Origin: Eremochloa ophiuroides
Taxonomy: Eukaryota > Streptophyta > Magnoliopsida > Poales > Poaceae
Reading direction: 5' to 3'
Length of the DNA: 64,000 nt
Assembly (NCBI GenBank): GCA_038502445.1
Contig: JAHLJS010000007.1
Span: forward strand, 75,423,649 to 75,487,648
Shown here: positions 24,315-35,701 of the stretch, piece after piece
How positions within the stretch are numbered: position 1 is the stretch's first letter
How the letters are laid out: each line of letters opens with the position of its first letter
Notes under the pieces: generated by a model
Database searches by the model: none
Seen by the model: only the letters and a program-made list of their open reading frames with translations
Told to the model about the DNA's origin: nothing
Made by a program: the position numbers and the translations under genes

Positions 24315-24326
24315 GGTATTTATAGC
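24315..24326 (-). promoter_or_regulatory. TATA box of CACTA-1 transposase gene
   Basis: The minus strand reads GCTATAAATACC, immediately inside the right subterminal repeat cluster. The transposase ATG lies about 770 bp downstream, which suggests a leader with an intron. Confidence 0.6.
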
Positions 24327-24329
24327 AGA

Positions 24330-24625
24330 TTTCACACTGGCGGTTGGCCTAACGAACCACCAGTGAAAATCAATTAACACTGGCGGTTTTTTTAAACCAA
24401 CCGCCAGTGAAAATAGTGCCTTAACACTACCGGTTGGCTTAGCTCAACCGCCAGTGTAAATGGTGTTTACACTGGCGGTTTCTTTAAGCCAACCGCCAGT
24501 GTTAAGGTACTATTTTCACTGGCGGTTGGTTTAAGAAAACCGCCAGTGTAAACTGATTTTCACTGCGGTTCTTAACTCTGGCCCTTCTTTTTATTTGCAC
24601 TAGCGGCCGGTGAATGAAACCGCCG
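24330..24625. repeat. CACTA-1 right subterminal repeat cluster
   Basis: There are about ten copies of CACTGGCGGTT/AACCGCCAGTG in alternating orientation between the TATA box and the right end. Confidence 0.85.
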
Positions 24626-24674
24626 GTAAAAAAAATACCCGGTGCCACTGTAGAGCTCCTGTGTACTAGTGTAG

Positions 24675-25393
24675 ACCTCGGCGAGGAAGTCATCTCGGTC
24701 ACGAAGGAGGGCACTAACGATGGTGCCGGTGCAGGCGCCACCGGGCTAGTACGACAGCATGGCCGGGGGGAGCACGTATGGCCATAGACCTCCTCGGACT
24801 ACGTTGTGCCCGGGGCTAAGTGGTATGTTGGGCTCTAGTAGTATTCAGCCAAGGTGAGCCACTCCAGCCATCGTGTGTGGCCGGTCGCCGGTGATACACC
24901 AAAGGTACATGGTAATGCATTTATTGACGTCTTCAGACTATCCGTCGATACGTGGACGGAAGGCCGTGCTCATCTGAAGGCGAATATACCAGCGAATTTG
25001 AAGAGGTCACGCCATACGTTGCCGGTGAAGATGGGATCACGGTTGTTAACAATGGAGTCCGGGAAGCTGTGGAGCTGGACAGTCTATGCGAAGAACACAC
25101 GCGCGACCGATGATGCCATGTAGGAGTGGGTGAGCGGGATGAAGTGGGCATATTTGGAGAACCTGTCAACCACGGTCAGTATGCACTCTTGCCCTTTACC
25201 ATGGGAAGAGCCTCGATGAAGTCAAATCAGATATCCACCCTACACGCAAAACGGATCCGCCAGAGGTTGGAGGAGACCGGCCGAGTGCAGTGACTATCTT
25301 CATGCGGTGGCTTGAACAGGCATGGACGTAGTCGCGAACATGGCGATGGTCATGCTCGAGGAAATAGTTAGACCAAAGCCATTGCATAGTCTT
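24675..25393 (-). pseudogene. gypsy integrase, N-terminal and core part
   Basis: The zinc-binding region is recognisable (LAHSAGYEGT, then VRDYVHACSS). Core-domain phrases such as NNRDPIFTGNVWRDLF lie near 25070-25110. The frame is interrupted repeatedly. The coding sequence runs into the right end of CACTA-1 at 24671 and resumes beyond its left end at 14412. Confidence 0.7.
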
Positions 25394-26811
25394 CTACGTG
25401 CCCTCATAGCCTGCAGAATGCGCCAAGCAAAGGACATCTTGTAGCAGCGAAGAGGCGGCGGGAGTGAGTACAATGTTGTTGCCAAGGATGAGGCCACCCG
25501 TGACGCACACGTGTTGTGTTCTCAGGCGAAAATGGCGTCGTGGAGGACACACAAGATCCGACGTAACAGTGATCTCACGGTGGAGCTCATTGAACAGATG
25601 GAAGGATGGCGCGGATAGAACAGAGTCGACGACGATGTCGAGGCAGCCCAGGCGGTATTCCACACGGAGATTGAAGCCAAAAAATTTGCTATCCAGTGGT
25701 GCTGAGGGATGGTAGAGAGTCATTGATCCACCTTGAACTTCAAGGCACAATGATTCATGCAGATGAGGAAGGGCCGACCCCAAAGGTATGGCCACCAGTG
25801 GCACACAGATTGGACCAGTCCAATGTGTTCGTGCTTGTACGCTGCAATCTTTAGGTGCCTGGCGGTGAAGGATTTTCTGAAGAAAGCCAACGGTCCTTCT
25901 CCCAGGTTCAAGACCACGCTGACGCAGGTTCCTGAAGCATCACAATCCATGTGCGAGAGAAATCGGGAGGCGCTACATAGGGGCAGTTGACAAGGCTTCC
26001 TTGAGCAACTGAAAGGCGGCGTCGGCCTGCTCAGATCACTGGAACACATTCCTCTTGAGCTGCTGAATAAGAGGGGCAGCAATCGAACCAAAGTTCCGAA
26101 CAAAGCACCGGTAATAGCTGGCCAAGCCGAGGAAGATGCAAAGCCCGGGGGCTAAGCGTGCAGTTCTGGCTAGAGTACACGACCTCAATCTGATCACCAT
26201 CCATGGGCACGCCGTCGACTGAAATCACATGGCCCAGATAGGCCATAGAGGTTGTAGTGATGGCGCACTTGGAATATTTAACGTAGAGCTGGTGGGCTCG
26301 AAAGACGTGTTGTAGGTGTTTGGTCTAAGAGTGACTGTATATTAAAATGTCATTTAAGAATACCAATACGTAGCGACACAGAAACAGACGAAGCACCATG
26401 TTCATTAAAGCTTGAATGGTGGACGGCGCATTGCACAAGCCGAACGGCATCAACAAAAATTCATTGTGACGATGATGGGTGCGGAAGGCTATTTTGGCAA
26501 TATCATCGAGATGAATGCGGACTTGGTGATAGCCGGTTTTGAGGTCGAGCTTGGTGAGGAATTTCGCCCCATGTAACTCATCCATGATCTCCTCGACTAC
26601 TAGAATGGGGAATTTGTTTTGATCGTAAACTCATTGAGTGCCTGGTAGTCAGCCCAGAATCGCCATGACGTGTCTTGCTTCTCGACAAGCATAACCAGAG
26701 CGGAGAATGGTGACATGCTAGGCCGCATGATCCCCTGGGAAAGCTTGGCCGCGCACTGGGCTTCAAGCTCATCTTTCTGAAGTTGAGAGTAGTGATATGG
26801 GCGGACCGCAA
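25394..26811 (-). pseudogene. gypsy reverse transcriptase-RNase H fragment
   Basis: RT motifs are visible: LVEKQDTSWRFWADYQALN (about 26630-26690), FLTKLDLKTGYHQVRI (about 26520-26570), LMPFGLCNAPSTIQALM, and FLNDILIYS where active enzymes have F-x-D-D. RNase H-type sequence follows, with GPLAFFRKSF, IGLVQSVCHWWPYLWGRPF, and HCALKF in place of the usual D-H-x-A-L-K-F. Several frame changes and stops separate these blocks. The D-to-N change in the RT active site and the broken frames mark it as dead. Confidence 0.8.
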
Positions 26812-26888
26812 CTGGGGTCTTGTTCAGCAGTAAGTGAATATGTCACATGGCCGTGTGGCGGGAGTCCAGTGGCGCAGCGAAAACATCT

Positions 26889-27350
26889 TCAAAGGACTAG
26901 AGCATGCGGTCGAGGAGCGCCGGTTTGGCATGGCACGACGAATGGAGGCTCCCAGTCGGTGTAATGTCCGTGCACGGGGAGCCGATCAAGGCCATACCAT
27001 AGTATGCGACGCACACTGTGCCAGAACACCAAGCACAGGTCATCGAAATCCCAGAGAATTGGCCCGAGGGTGTGCAGGAACTTGACCCCGAGGACCATGT
27101 CATAACAGTCCAAGGAAATTGAGTAGCAATCGATGGTGATCCATGAAGTCATCGTGGCTGTCACGCTCCTTGGAGATCCGGATATCAGGTCGTGTGCCAG
27201 GCCATGGCAAGCCACCTGATCGCCGTTGGCGAAGATCACGTGAGCGACAGGACTGCCATGGAACTGCAGGCCAACGTGTTGGGCGGCCACCGCACTGATG
27301 AATTTATGCGTATAGCTGGAATTCAAGAGGGCAATGAGGTCCTAGTTGGC
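26889..27350 (-). pseudogene. gypsy aspartic protease fragment
   Basis: Retropepsin-like sequence (SYTHKFISAVAAQHVGLQF, then ITIDCYSISLDCYDMVLGV and LGPILWDFDDLCLVF) matches the usual plant gypsy protease layout. The catalytic D-S/T-G triplet is replaced by N-S-S, and an in-frame stop lies just upstream, so it cannot be active. The next domain downstream is the reverse transcriptase. Confidence 0.75.
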
Positions 27351-27405
27351 CATGGAGATGAGGAGCTGCATGGTTTCATCCTTCCGAATCATACACTTTG
27401 CTGAC

Positions 27406-27953
27406 TGTAACAGTTTATGTGTTACAATACTTTATAGATCACGTTTTGTCACGCTTCATTTTTTTTCAGAATTAGAATTTCAATTTGGAACCAAAATACT
27501 TAAGTATTTTTTGTCCATTACATATTAGAATGCATCTCCCAGTGATATTTTCTTCAAACTCTGAAACTCACTATAGACCATGATACTGAAATGAAATAGA
27601 CTGGAGAAAACATAGATGATAGTCTCATATGAAAATGAAAAAGAAAATATAGAAGACACCAGGGTCCAACAGCTGGGTCTATGACATATTTTTCAAAGTC
27701 AATATATATAAATAGAAGACTGTGAGACTGGAGAAAATGAAATTGGGGGTCACCTTTCGATACCCATAAAATGTTAAATTCCTCTTCTGCGTGATATATT
27801 TAGATCGTTAAATCTCAATTGCTCTGCATTATAAAGTATGTTATATGTTTATCAGCTATCTAATTTCTCTCCATATTTGCAGGGTTAAATTCATCCAGGT
27901 TTGTTCGTTGCAAACGGAGGGAAGGATTCTTCATCAAGACAACATAACATATA
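27406..27953. other. AT-rich, nothing recognised
   Basis: No coding frame, TIR or LTR feature is visible. A likely exon 5' border for the following fragment lies near 27880 (TATTTGCAGGG, acceptor-like). Confidence 0.4.
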
Positions 27954-28526
27954 ATGGAGCAACCAGCTATTGTTTGTGCCCTTGCTGCACCTGGCAATCC
28001 AGTTCCTAGCACATTTTGTGTGCGCCAACGTCGAACGTTCTGGACAGCATGTGCAAGTTGCAAGAAGAAAAGCAAACATTCCATAGAGTTACTCGATTGT
28101 AAGATTTCTTGCCCTCACTGCAATGAAACATTCAAAGCCATTGAAGTGTCAAGACCTTGAAACCAACTTACAACCACTACAGAGAATGTTTACTCTGGAG
28201 CAATTGTTACATCTCCAGGTACCATGGGGGAGCCAAGCAAAATGACACCAACTATAGAGACTCCTCTCCGAAAGAAGGTAAAAAGGGAGATCAGTGTGAC
28301 ACAGGCTGCAGTCAAACATGGAGACAATCTTGCCGGGACGACATGCTTCAACGGAGATAAAGGAAATACAATTATGGATCCTAATATTATTCGAGGAATG
28401 GTTCGTAATGAGGAGGCAGTGCGGACAAAAATTAGAAAGAGAACCTCTAATGTTGAGATAAAGATGTTTCTGATGACCAAAAGCAGAGATAAGATCATAG
28501 AAGCAATAGTCAAAGCAAAAAATTAA
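27954..28526 (+). pseudogene. fragment of a DnaJ/DUF3444 family gene
   Basis: The frame 27954-28160 contains RQRRTFWTACASCKKKSKH and CPHCNETFKAIEV. This is the zinc-ribbon-like CxxC...CPxC block that follows the J domain in plant DnaJ proteins with DUF3444. A second frame, 28224-28526, is lysine-rich (PLRKKVKREISVTQAAVKHG) and fits the variable linker that comes next in this family. A stop and a frame change separate them, and neither the J domain nor the DUF3444 repeats are present. This is therefore a short processed or transposed piece, not a working gene. Family assignment is from the cysteine block alone. Confidence 0.6.
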
Positions 28527-28529
28527 AGT

Positions 28530-29740
28530 TATCAGCCAACCCCAAGGTAAAATTAGAAGCAATATGTGTAAGTTTCAAATGCCGTATTACAATTGTTCTG
28601 TGAATTTGAGTCCATTTACAAATGGTTTTCGGATCTAGTTTCATGGCTCAATAAGACTAAACAAAAATTCAACTATATAAATATATCTTTTTTCACTAGT
28701 TATTTCTTATTCATGTACCTTAATAATTTTTTTATGCTTGGTATTGTATTTTTTCAAGCAACCATCCCAATGTTTTGTCTAGCTCTATGATCCCAATTAA
28801 TTACTGTTTTGTTACACTACTTACTTTTCAATATTCAAAGCCAGTAGTAAGAAGCAACAGATACTTTCCACATTGTCTCCAGATCATGCTCTGTTGATTA
28901 GTTTGTTATATTACAAGTCTGTTACGGTGAATATTTTTGTGGTATGAGCAGTCACTATATTATTTCCTGTGGTATGGATATGAATTATGTCCTCATACAT
29001 GACTAAATTTGGTAGTTATCTACTACTTTTGACACATAAATACTGGTTTCTCTAAAAATACAAATAAATTAAGGATGGCTTATTCGCTTCAGAAAGTTAA
29101 TAAATTTATATTGCATGTAATAACATTGCTGGAAATATATATGTGATAGCTTTCATACTGTTTGTATGTACAATCTGTGTAGCATTACCATATATATTTA
29201 CTATCAAGGAATCATATTCCTTGGTTATGATTATGCATGCATGGGCTGCAAATTCTCTAGCCAATTTGAATTCTCAATTTATTTCTTGTGGTCTCTGTAG
29301 ATGGAGGACACAATGGCAACACTGAAGGACATCTGTGTTCTACTCGGTTTCAACATCCTAAGAAGTAATTCTGAATGAAAGATTTAGCTATGAGAAATGC
29401 TCAAATGTTCTGAATATCAAAAATTTATTACATCTGACAATTTGGAATTTATAATAATGTTGTTGTGGGTATAAATGAATCTAGTACTCTTGGTTGTGCT
29501 TTTGATTTTTTTTGGCAACGGCATTGTTAGCTGATTTTATCAAGAGAAATGATTCTACCTTAGCTGATTTTTTTTGGCAATGACTGCAGAGGTTAATCGA
29601 TAGTGCTGGGGTAGCCTATCACTTCTATAGTGACCCAACCGTGACAGTAAGAACAACACTTCTATGTCAAAGCATCACTCAACAATGATATCCATTGATG
29701 TCATTGTCGGTTTGTCACTTGAAAAAGTAATGGTATGTTG
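28530..29740. other. AT-rich, nothing recognised
   Basis: There are only short chance frames. I see no repeat ends or conserved protein. Confidence 0.4.
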
Positions 29741-29749
29741 AGTGTCACT

Positions 29750-30020
29750 ACTAGGTATGAAAACGGAATGGAAATATCGCGAACCGACTGGCACCGTTTT
29801 CTATATTTCACCCGATCGAATTCATATTTTTTTTTGTGTTCGAGTTTATCGTTTTCACTTTCGTTTTCGTATTTTAAACATAAAAATAAAACCAATTTCG
29901 ACATTTTTCGATCATTTTCGACCGTTTTCTACTTTTCTACTTTAAATATGGAAAATTTCGAATTTAAAATATGGTTTCAACCGAATTTGGTTGCCAAACA
30001 TTATTGTCTAAGCAAGTAGT
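29750..30020. other. possible decayed hAT-like MITE
   Basis: A block of TTTTCG/CGAAAA words (GAAAACGGAATGG, TTTCGACATTTTTCGATC, CGACCGTTTTC) resembles the subterminal style of some grass hAT MITEs. Terminal repeats and a target duplication are not identifiable. Confidence 0.25.
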
Positions 30021-33000
30021 CAAATGCAAGTGTGAAGCACTGTTGCTCATTGGCCTCGTTATATAAGCATCTCACATCGCCGCACATTCCTGAGTCACTA
30101 CGGTGGGACTAATCTTCTCACACTGTGTTGCATGACTGCACGGCTACATCTGGCCTGCATGACTCACTACATGTTGAAGCCATAACCTGAAAGTGCCCAG
30201 TCATGGCACCACTTCCAAATAAGTGCAGACTTGACTGTGAGCGTTGGTGTCAGTCCTATTAAGGACAAACAAACTTAATGAAGCCCTCAGAAAACAATGT
30301 CTAATTAAACTTAATATATAATTATATTATTAAGATACTACACACTAAAGTTTGATCTTAGTCTCTTTCAACTCACACTACGCTTAGTCTCTTTCACTTC
30401 TTAAATTGACATAGTACGTGTAGCAACCAACCCATACTGTGGAGCTGAGCACACATCACTTATGTATATTAATTAACGAATGATTAACTTAGAGCACTCT
30501 CTATTGTGTCAAAGGAACGAGCACACGGCCTACCACATAATAAACAAGCTGGAGGCACTACAAGTAGTGTGTCACCTATAGTAAAGTCCAAATGCCTTGC
30601 AATCCTTCTATCATTGAACCTGCATAGTACCAGCGGTACCCAAGCTTCCCATGACTTGAGTTACAATGGATTGGAAGGTACACGCAGTGAATGTCAAATC
30701 ATGAAATTGAGCCTGCATGTGGTGTCTTGCAAAAAAAAAAAAAAATTAAGCAATGTTGAATGAAAGAAGTGTATATACACATGTGAGCATGTGAGCACAC
30801 ATCTACTATGCCACATTATGTCATTGTCCCCAGTAGTACGCTCACTAACCTGCCAAATCTACAATGCACTTGTTTAAATCTTCATGTCAAATGCTTGAAT
30901 GGTAAGAAATTATGTATCCATTGATGCCAAGCCCATTCAGACACATTCTCACAAGATTTCGGCATTTCTTTCAGAGCACCACTGTTCCCACGACACTAAT
31001 TTGTAAGATGTCATTAGGCCCATCCTATTTTCAAGCAATGTCAAAAGCTATAGCATAATGAAATCCCTCACCACCATGGGCCAGTCGTACATCATACCTA
31101 TTCCAATAATGCTTATAGATCAGACTATATCTTCAAGCCATCTATTTGTTGAGCCCCTAAAGGTTACGACATGAGGGTTGACCTGTCAAATCGATAGTGT
31201 GAGCCCAGACGCCACCAATCACTCAACCTACATTGGGCTATGGTAAGTAGAGTTCCCTTGATAGAAAATATTAAAGTCTGCGGCTCACTGACGAGTTCTG
31301 CTGGGCCATTGCTCTAGCCCGCCCTAATAGACTCAACATCCTTTGGCACCTAGCTCTAAATCGAAGACCCTTGACCAAAGAGCCACCGGAAGAACATTCG
31401 ACAAGTGTCAGTTGTTGCTACCATCGTAGCCACCTTGATTGAAGAAGATCGGACGCATCCCCTCATCACATTCGAGGGTTCGGCCTAGGTGACCATGATG
31501 GGCTCGGGGATTCCTAATGAATGTCCAACAATGGGGTGTGTTAAGTCCCCAGCGGGAAAACTTCAAACCGTTGGACCCCTTCGGAATCGCCCAAGGCTCA
31601 CGGGCTATAACAATCGGGTACGGTCACACGTACCCATTGGCCAACACAAGGCAACGCCCGCACATTCCTAATAGTAACACCTCCATCCATGGCTCGTGGG
31701 CTTGGCAGGGCTCCTGAGATACTAGGAAATAAAGGCCCAGGCTTGGCCCTAGCTGGCTCAATACGCCTAGGCAACAATTGAGGCCACTAACCAACCTTTC
31801 GAGCGTTGGCTGCCCCCAAGCAGCCAAGCCTTGGGGCCCCCTCGTGCTAGCCTAGTCCATGGGCAACATGTGCCATCACACAACACGAAAAACTTCTCCA
31901 CCAGCCCTAGGGGTGGCAGGGCTGCTGGGACCGCTCATCATCAACACCCTAGGTTGGGACGCCTTCACCACCAAGCAAAGCCTCATGAAGGCTCACCTGG
32001 TCGAAGCCTGTCCATGGCAGACAGCCCCTGGCGGTCAAGCACCACGGTTCTAGTGATGCTATTGGCGGTTACCCGCCAACTAAGGTCTAAAAAGGAGAAA
32101 AATAATATAAAACAAATGTATAATTCACTAAGAATGATATAGCTCTACTTGTATTGGAGAAAAAGTAGTTTTGCAGGCCACAACGAGATTCTTGTTGTGG
32201 TGATGAACCAATGACAACAAGCACACAAGGACAGTGCATACTTGGACAATTGATGTCCATTCAGGATATGTTCCATACTGAGATATCCAAATCTATTCTA
32301 GAAATGTGTTTGAGCGAGATAAATAGAGCTCCCTCTAATTACATGCAAAATTGAAGTTGTATACGCAGAACTTTCTTTCGTGGAGAACACAATATATTGA
32401 TACTATTGGATATATGGGCTCGGGGTATCCTCAACAAAATTAAATTTTGACTGGTACTCGGCCCAGCTGGTGTACTAGCTAACCCGAAGGATAAATCCCA
32501 CAAATATCTGGTGAGTCCATGACATGGAGGAGTATATCAAGGATATCTGGCATTACAAATCTCGGGGATAAGATAGACTTAATAATCATTCACGTATTCC
32601 ATGTAACAAACCAGGAAACCAATCTTTTTGCCCTATTTGTAATCCTACCACCTATACCTATATAATTGAGGGTAGGGACTTAGTGTTCAGGATCCAATCT
32701 CTCTCGTACCCTAACATCCCATCTAGCTACTACATATAGTTAGGAGCAATAGCTCCTGTGACCGAGCATATGAGTATCAGAAGAGCAGCGGCATCAACCC
32801 CAACTAGACTAGGGATCCCCAAGTGGTCCTGAACAATTATAAATCTTATTTATTATGTGTTATCATCTAGTTTCTATAACACGCGTAATTGCTTGGCATT
32901 CCGGAGCTAAATCATCAAATTGATACTATACACAAGTTGCCAACACAGGAACATGCAGGATGACCTAATTAAACTGGGTCCCCTGTTTGTGGAGGAATCC

Positions 33001-33551
33001 TAATAATGCATTTTCCATAATCGGTAATGTAGATTTCAGTGTCATCAAGTGATGGCTTGATTCAATAGGGATATACCACCTTCGGATCAAGCATAAGCCG
33101 GCATTGGCATCTCTGTCAGTTAATAGTTTGATCCGACAATGATATGTGCCACCAGCAGCAGGTGTATTGATTCCCACCAAGTTAGTGGGCCCTTAGAGCA
33201 AGACCCAATAGTGATAAGTTGACACTGCCGCTTCAGCATTGCCAACGGTGATGGTGTGGTAGTAATTGTGTGTTCTGGCATAGTGAAATGAGTGCTAGTA
33301 TTACAAAGGGTAGACAACGGGCTAATATTGAACCTATAGGTTCAAAAGAACACAAAAGAGCACTTAATATTAATGTGATGTTGTCTTCTACCCCTGCTAC
33401 TATCACAACTTGTACCTTTTCTTTTTGTGCAAAAACCAAGCAAATACAGCACAAACATTTCACCATGTTTTTAGCATCCATCTTGTTCTGAAGCCAGCAT
33501 ATCCAACACAATAATAACATGGTTATTCGAAGACCAATTGAGCTTTAGACG
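30020..33551. other. no gene recognised; scattered LTR-like remnants
   Basis: About 31200-32080 is GC-richer, non-coding and reads like retroelement internal or LTR sequence. About 32440-32830 has LTR-like features (TATATAATTGAGGGTAGGGA followed by a leader-like stretch). No paired LTRs, PBS or pol motif is visible. 32940-33540, just 3' of the kinase gene, has no recognisable frame on either strand. Confidence 0.3.
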
Positions 33552-33909
33552 TCAATTTCCACATCCTGAAATCTTGTTGAGCATGGCCACCGCCTCCTCC
33601 ATTGTAGGCCTGTTCTTTGCAGTAGTGTCGATGCACCTACGTGCAATCTCCAAAAGCCTCTTCGCTTCCTCCATCTCCTTCCCTTGCACATCCATGCCCA
33701 TCCGACTGTCTTGGATCTCTGACGCCTGGCCCGCGCCGATCTTCTCCCTTGCCCAATCCACCAGATTCACCTCCTTGTCCTCTTTGCTGGACTTTATTGG
33801 CCAACTTGGCCGGTGCCCTGTTACTATCTCAATCACAAGAACTCCGAAGCTGTACACGTCTGCCTTTGCAGTCGCGCCCACACCGTCCCATATCTCCGGT
33901 GCCACATAC
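33552..33909 (-). other. exon 2 of the receptor-like kinase
   Basis: The acceptor AACAG precedes 33909. The frame carries the end of the activation segment (YVAPEIWDGVG), subdomain IX (ADVYSFGVLVIEIVTGHRP) and subdomain XI (RRCIDTTAKNRPTMEEAV), then a stop. No lesion is seen in this exon. Confidence 0.85.
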
Positions 33910-34046
33910 CTGTTAGATACCCCCCCACAATTATCTATATATGAGATGCCCAATTTATCGATCTTTTTGAAGACGAATTCTAGCATTGCTCATTCATGTA
34001 TGTGCTGTTCAATGGCCAGACAAATTAATTACTACCATAACTCACA

Positions 34047-34880
34047 CACTAGTACAATAAAGCTCTATCTTGATGCCTAGTATTTTTTTTTACAGGCGGT
34101 TTCGGTTGACGGCCGTCCCTAGAAATCGGCACTATTTTTACATGCAGTTCCTTAAGAAAACCGCCACTAGAAATCTGATTTGTACAGATGGTTTCTTAAA
34201 AGAACCGCCTGTAGAAATCGGTGCCGATTTTAAAAATTTTATTTTTCAAATGACTTCAAATGAAAAAATTGTCTACATGAAAGTTGTAGATCTCAAAAAG
34301 TTATAAAACTTTGTAGTTGAAAATTTTTTCATTTGAAATCATCTTGTTGATGTAAAATACGGCCAAAGTTTGAAATTTGAATTTTGACATTTTAAAAATG
34401 TCTCAGATGGAAAAACTGTCTACACGAAAGTTGTAGATCTCGAAAAGTTATGTAACTTTGTAGTTGATAAATTTTTCATTTGAATTCATTTAGCGCCTCA
34501 AACAATCAGTTTTCTATCGGTTGCGTAACAATATGTGGCGAACCTAATACAACTTGAACGCATATGAGTATTGGGTGGAGTGGTTCGAGGAGGTCATGCG
34601 CGAGCCCGAGGTCACGGGTTCGAACCCCCGTGGCTACGTAGCGCGCGTATTTTGTGTGAAAAGTACCGCGACTAGTTGGTCCCTTCCCAGATTTAATGCT
34701 TTTATTTTGCTATTTTAAAACTCGATTTTCGCAAAAATATTTGTGCAGGCGGTTCCTTATGTACTGGTGGTTCATATGTAGAAAGTGCCGATGTCTACAG
34801 GCCTATAGCGCAGGCGGTTCACAAAGACGCCTGTAAAAATGCATTTAGAACCGCCTGCGCTGAGGTTTTGTGTACCAGTG
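34047..34880. mobile_element. CACTA-type MITE in the kinase intron (834 bp)
   Basis: The ends are CACTAGTACA and its inverse TGTACCAGTG, with an ACA duplication (34044-34046 and 34881-34883). Both sides carry inverted GGCGGTT/AACCGCC-type subterminal motifs. The interior has two related blocks with GTTGTAGATCTC..AAAGTTAT, shared with 6880-7250. Removing it leaves an intron of about 296 bp, a normal size. Confidence 0.9.
34571..34640 (+). other. tRNA-like (pol III box A/box B) sequence inside the MITE
   Basis: A box-A-like GTGGAGTGGTTCGAGG and a perfect box-B-like GGTTCGAACC lie 30-odd bases apart. The latter sits in a T-arm-like hairpin (ACGGG..CCCGT). The acceptor stem does not close properly, so this is not a functional tRNA gene. 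It may be a tRNA-derived segment picked up by the MITE family. Confidence 0.45.
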
Positions 34881-35701
34881 ACAGTTTGCAATTTCTTCTA
34901 ACAATCTATGATTGTGGTATAGAGAGACTAGCAGAACCGGATTAAACAAATTGCTGAATTATTTGCTATATATGCAGTCGCATGTACATGTAACAAATCT
35001 ATAAATGTAAATGTATAAACAAAGGTGAATTTATTAACTTACCCGGCGGTTCCGGCGGCTTGCGTGCTGACGTGCGATTTGGCAGGGCTTCCTCTGACGA
35101 TCCTGGCGAGGCCGAAGTCAGCGAGCTTAGCCTCGAAGCCTTCACCAAGCAGGACGTTGCTGGACTTCACGTCCCGGTGCAACACGGGCGGACGCCGGCC
35201 ATGGTGGAGGAACTCGAGCGCGGCGGCGGCGCCGCGCGCGACGCGGAGCCGCGCAGGCCAGGGCAGCGGCGTCATCGCTGCCGTCCCTCCGCCGCCGCCG
35301 CCGTGGAGACAGGCGTCGAGGCTGCCGCGCTCGAGCAGCTCGTAGACGAGGATGCGGTCGCGGCCGGCGGTGCAGTACCCGAGCAGGCGCGCGAGGTTCG
35401 GGTGGCGCAGGCTGCCGAGCACCTCCAGTCGGCGCGGAACTCGCGGTTGCCGGCACCCGCGTCGCCGTCACCGGAGAGGCGCTTCACGGCGACCGCGCCG
35501 CCGCCGTCGGGGAGCACGGCGCGGTACATGAACCCGAAGCCGCCATCCCCGATGATGTTGTCCGGCGAGAACCCGCCCGTGGCCGCGGCGAGGTCGGCCA
35601 GCGAGAGATGCTGCAGCGACGCGTCCGCGGCCGTCGTGCCGCCGTACAGGGACCACGACGAAGCGCTGTCCTGCGACGGCGTCGTCGTCCTCGATACCGG
35701 G

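Larger units (their letters stand above)
14416..24671 (-). mobile_element. CACTA-1, complete autonomous-type CACTA/En-Spm element
   Basis: The ends are CACTAGTACACAG at 14416 and the inverse CTGTGTACTAGTG (with one extra base) at 24671, flanked by TAG (14413-14415 and 24672-24674). The 10,256-bp element carries a TNP2-type transposase gene (20063-23548) and a second gene with a C48 protease domain (about 15230-18624), both on the minus strand. Clusters of an ACTGGCGGTT motif lie at both ends and again between the two genes. Both genes have premature stops. Confidence 0.95.
13786..27405 (-). mobile_element. old, truncated Ty3/gypsy retrotransposon carrying nested insertions
   Basis: Read on the minus strand from 27405 downward, the pol order is protease, reverse transcriptase, RNase H, integrase and integrase C-terminal part, the Ty3/gypsy order. 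The frames are broken by many stops and shifts. No gag or LTR is recognisable at either side, so both ends are truncated. CACTA-1 (14416-24671) and a 307-bp CACTA MITE (13993-14299) sit inside the integrase C-terminal coding region. When these are skipped the protein similarity continues, so both insertions are younger than the element. The clade is not assigned. Confidence 0.8.

Noticed and set aside
33233..33520. Minus-strand frame downstream of the kinase as an extra exon
   Set aside because: It is cysteine/leucine-rich with no kinase or other domain, and the kinase already ends with a stop at 33552.
34571..34640. A genuine tRNA gene
   Set aside because: Box A and box B resemble a tRNA, but the acceptor and anticodon stems do not close and it lies inside a MITE.
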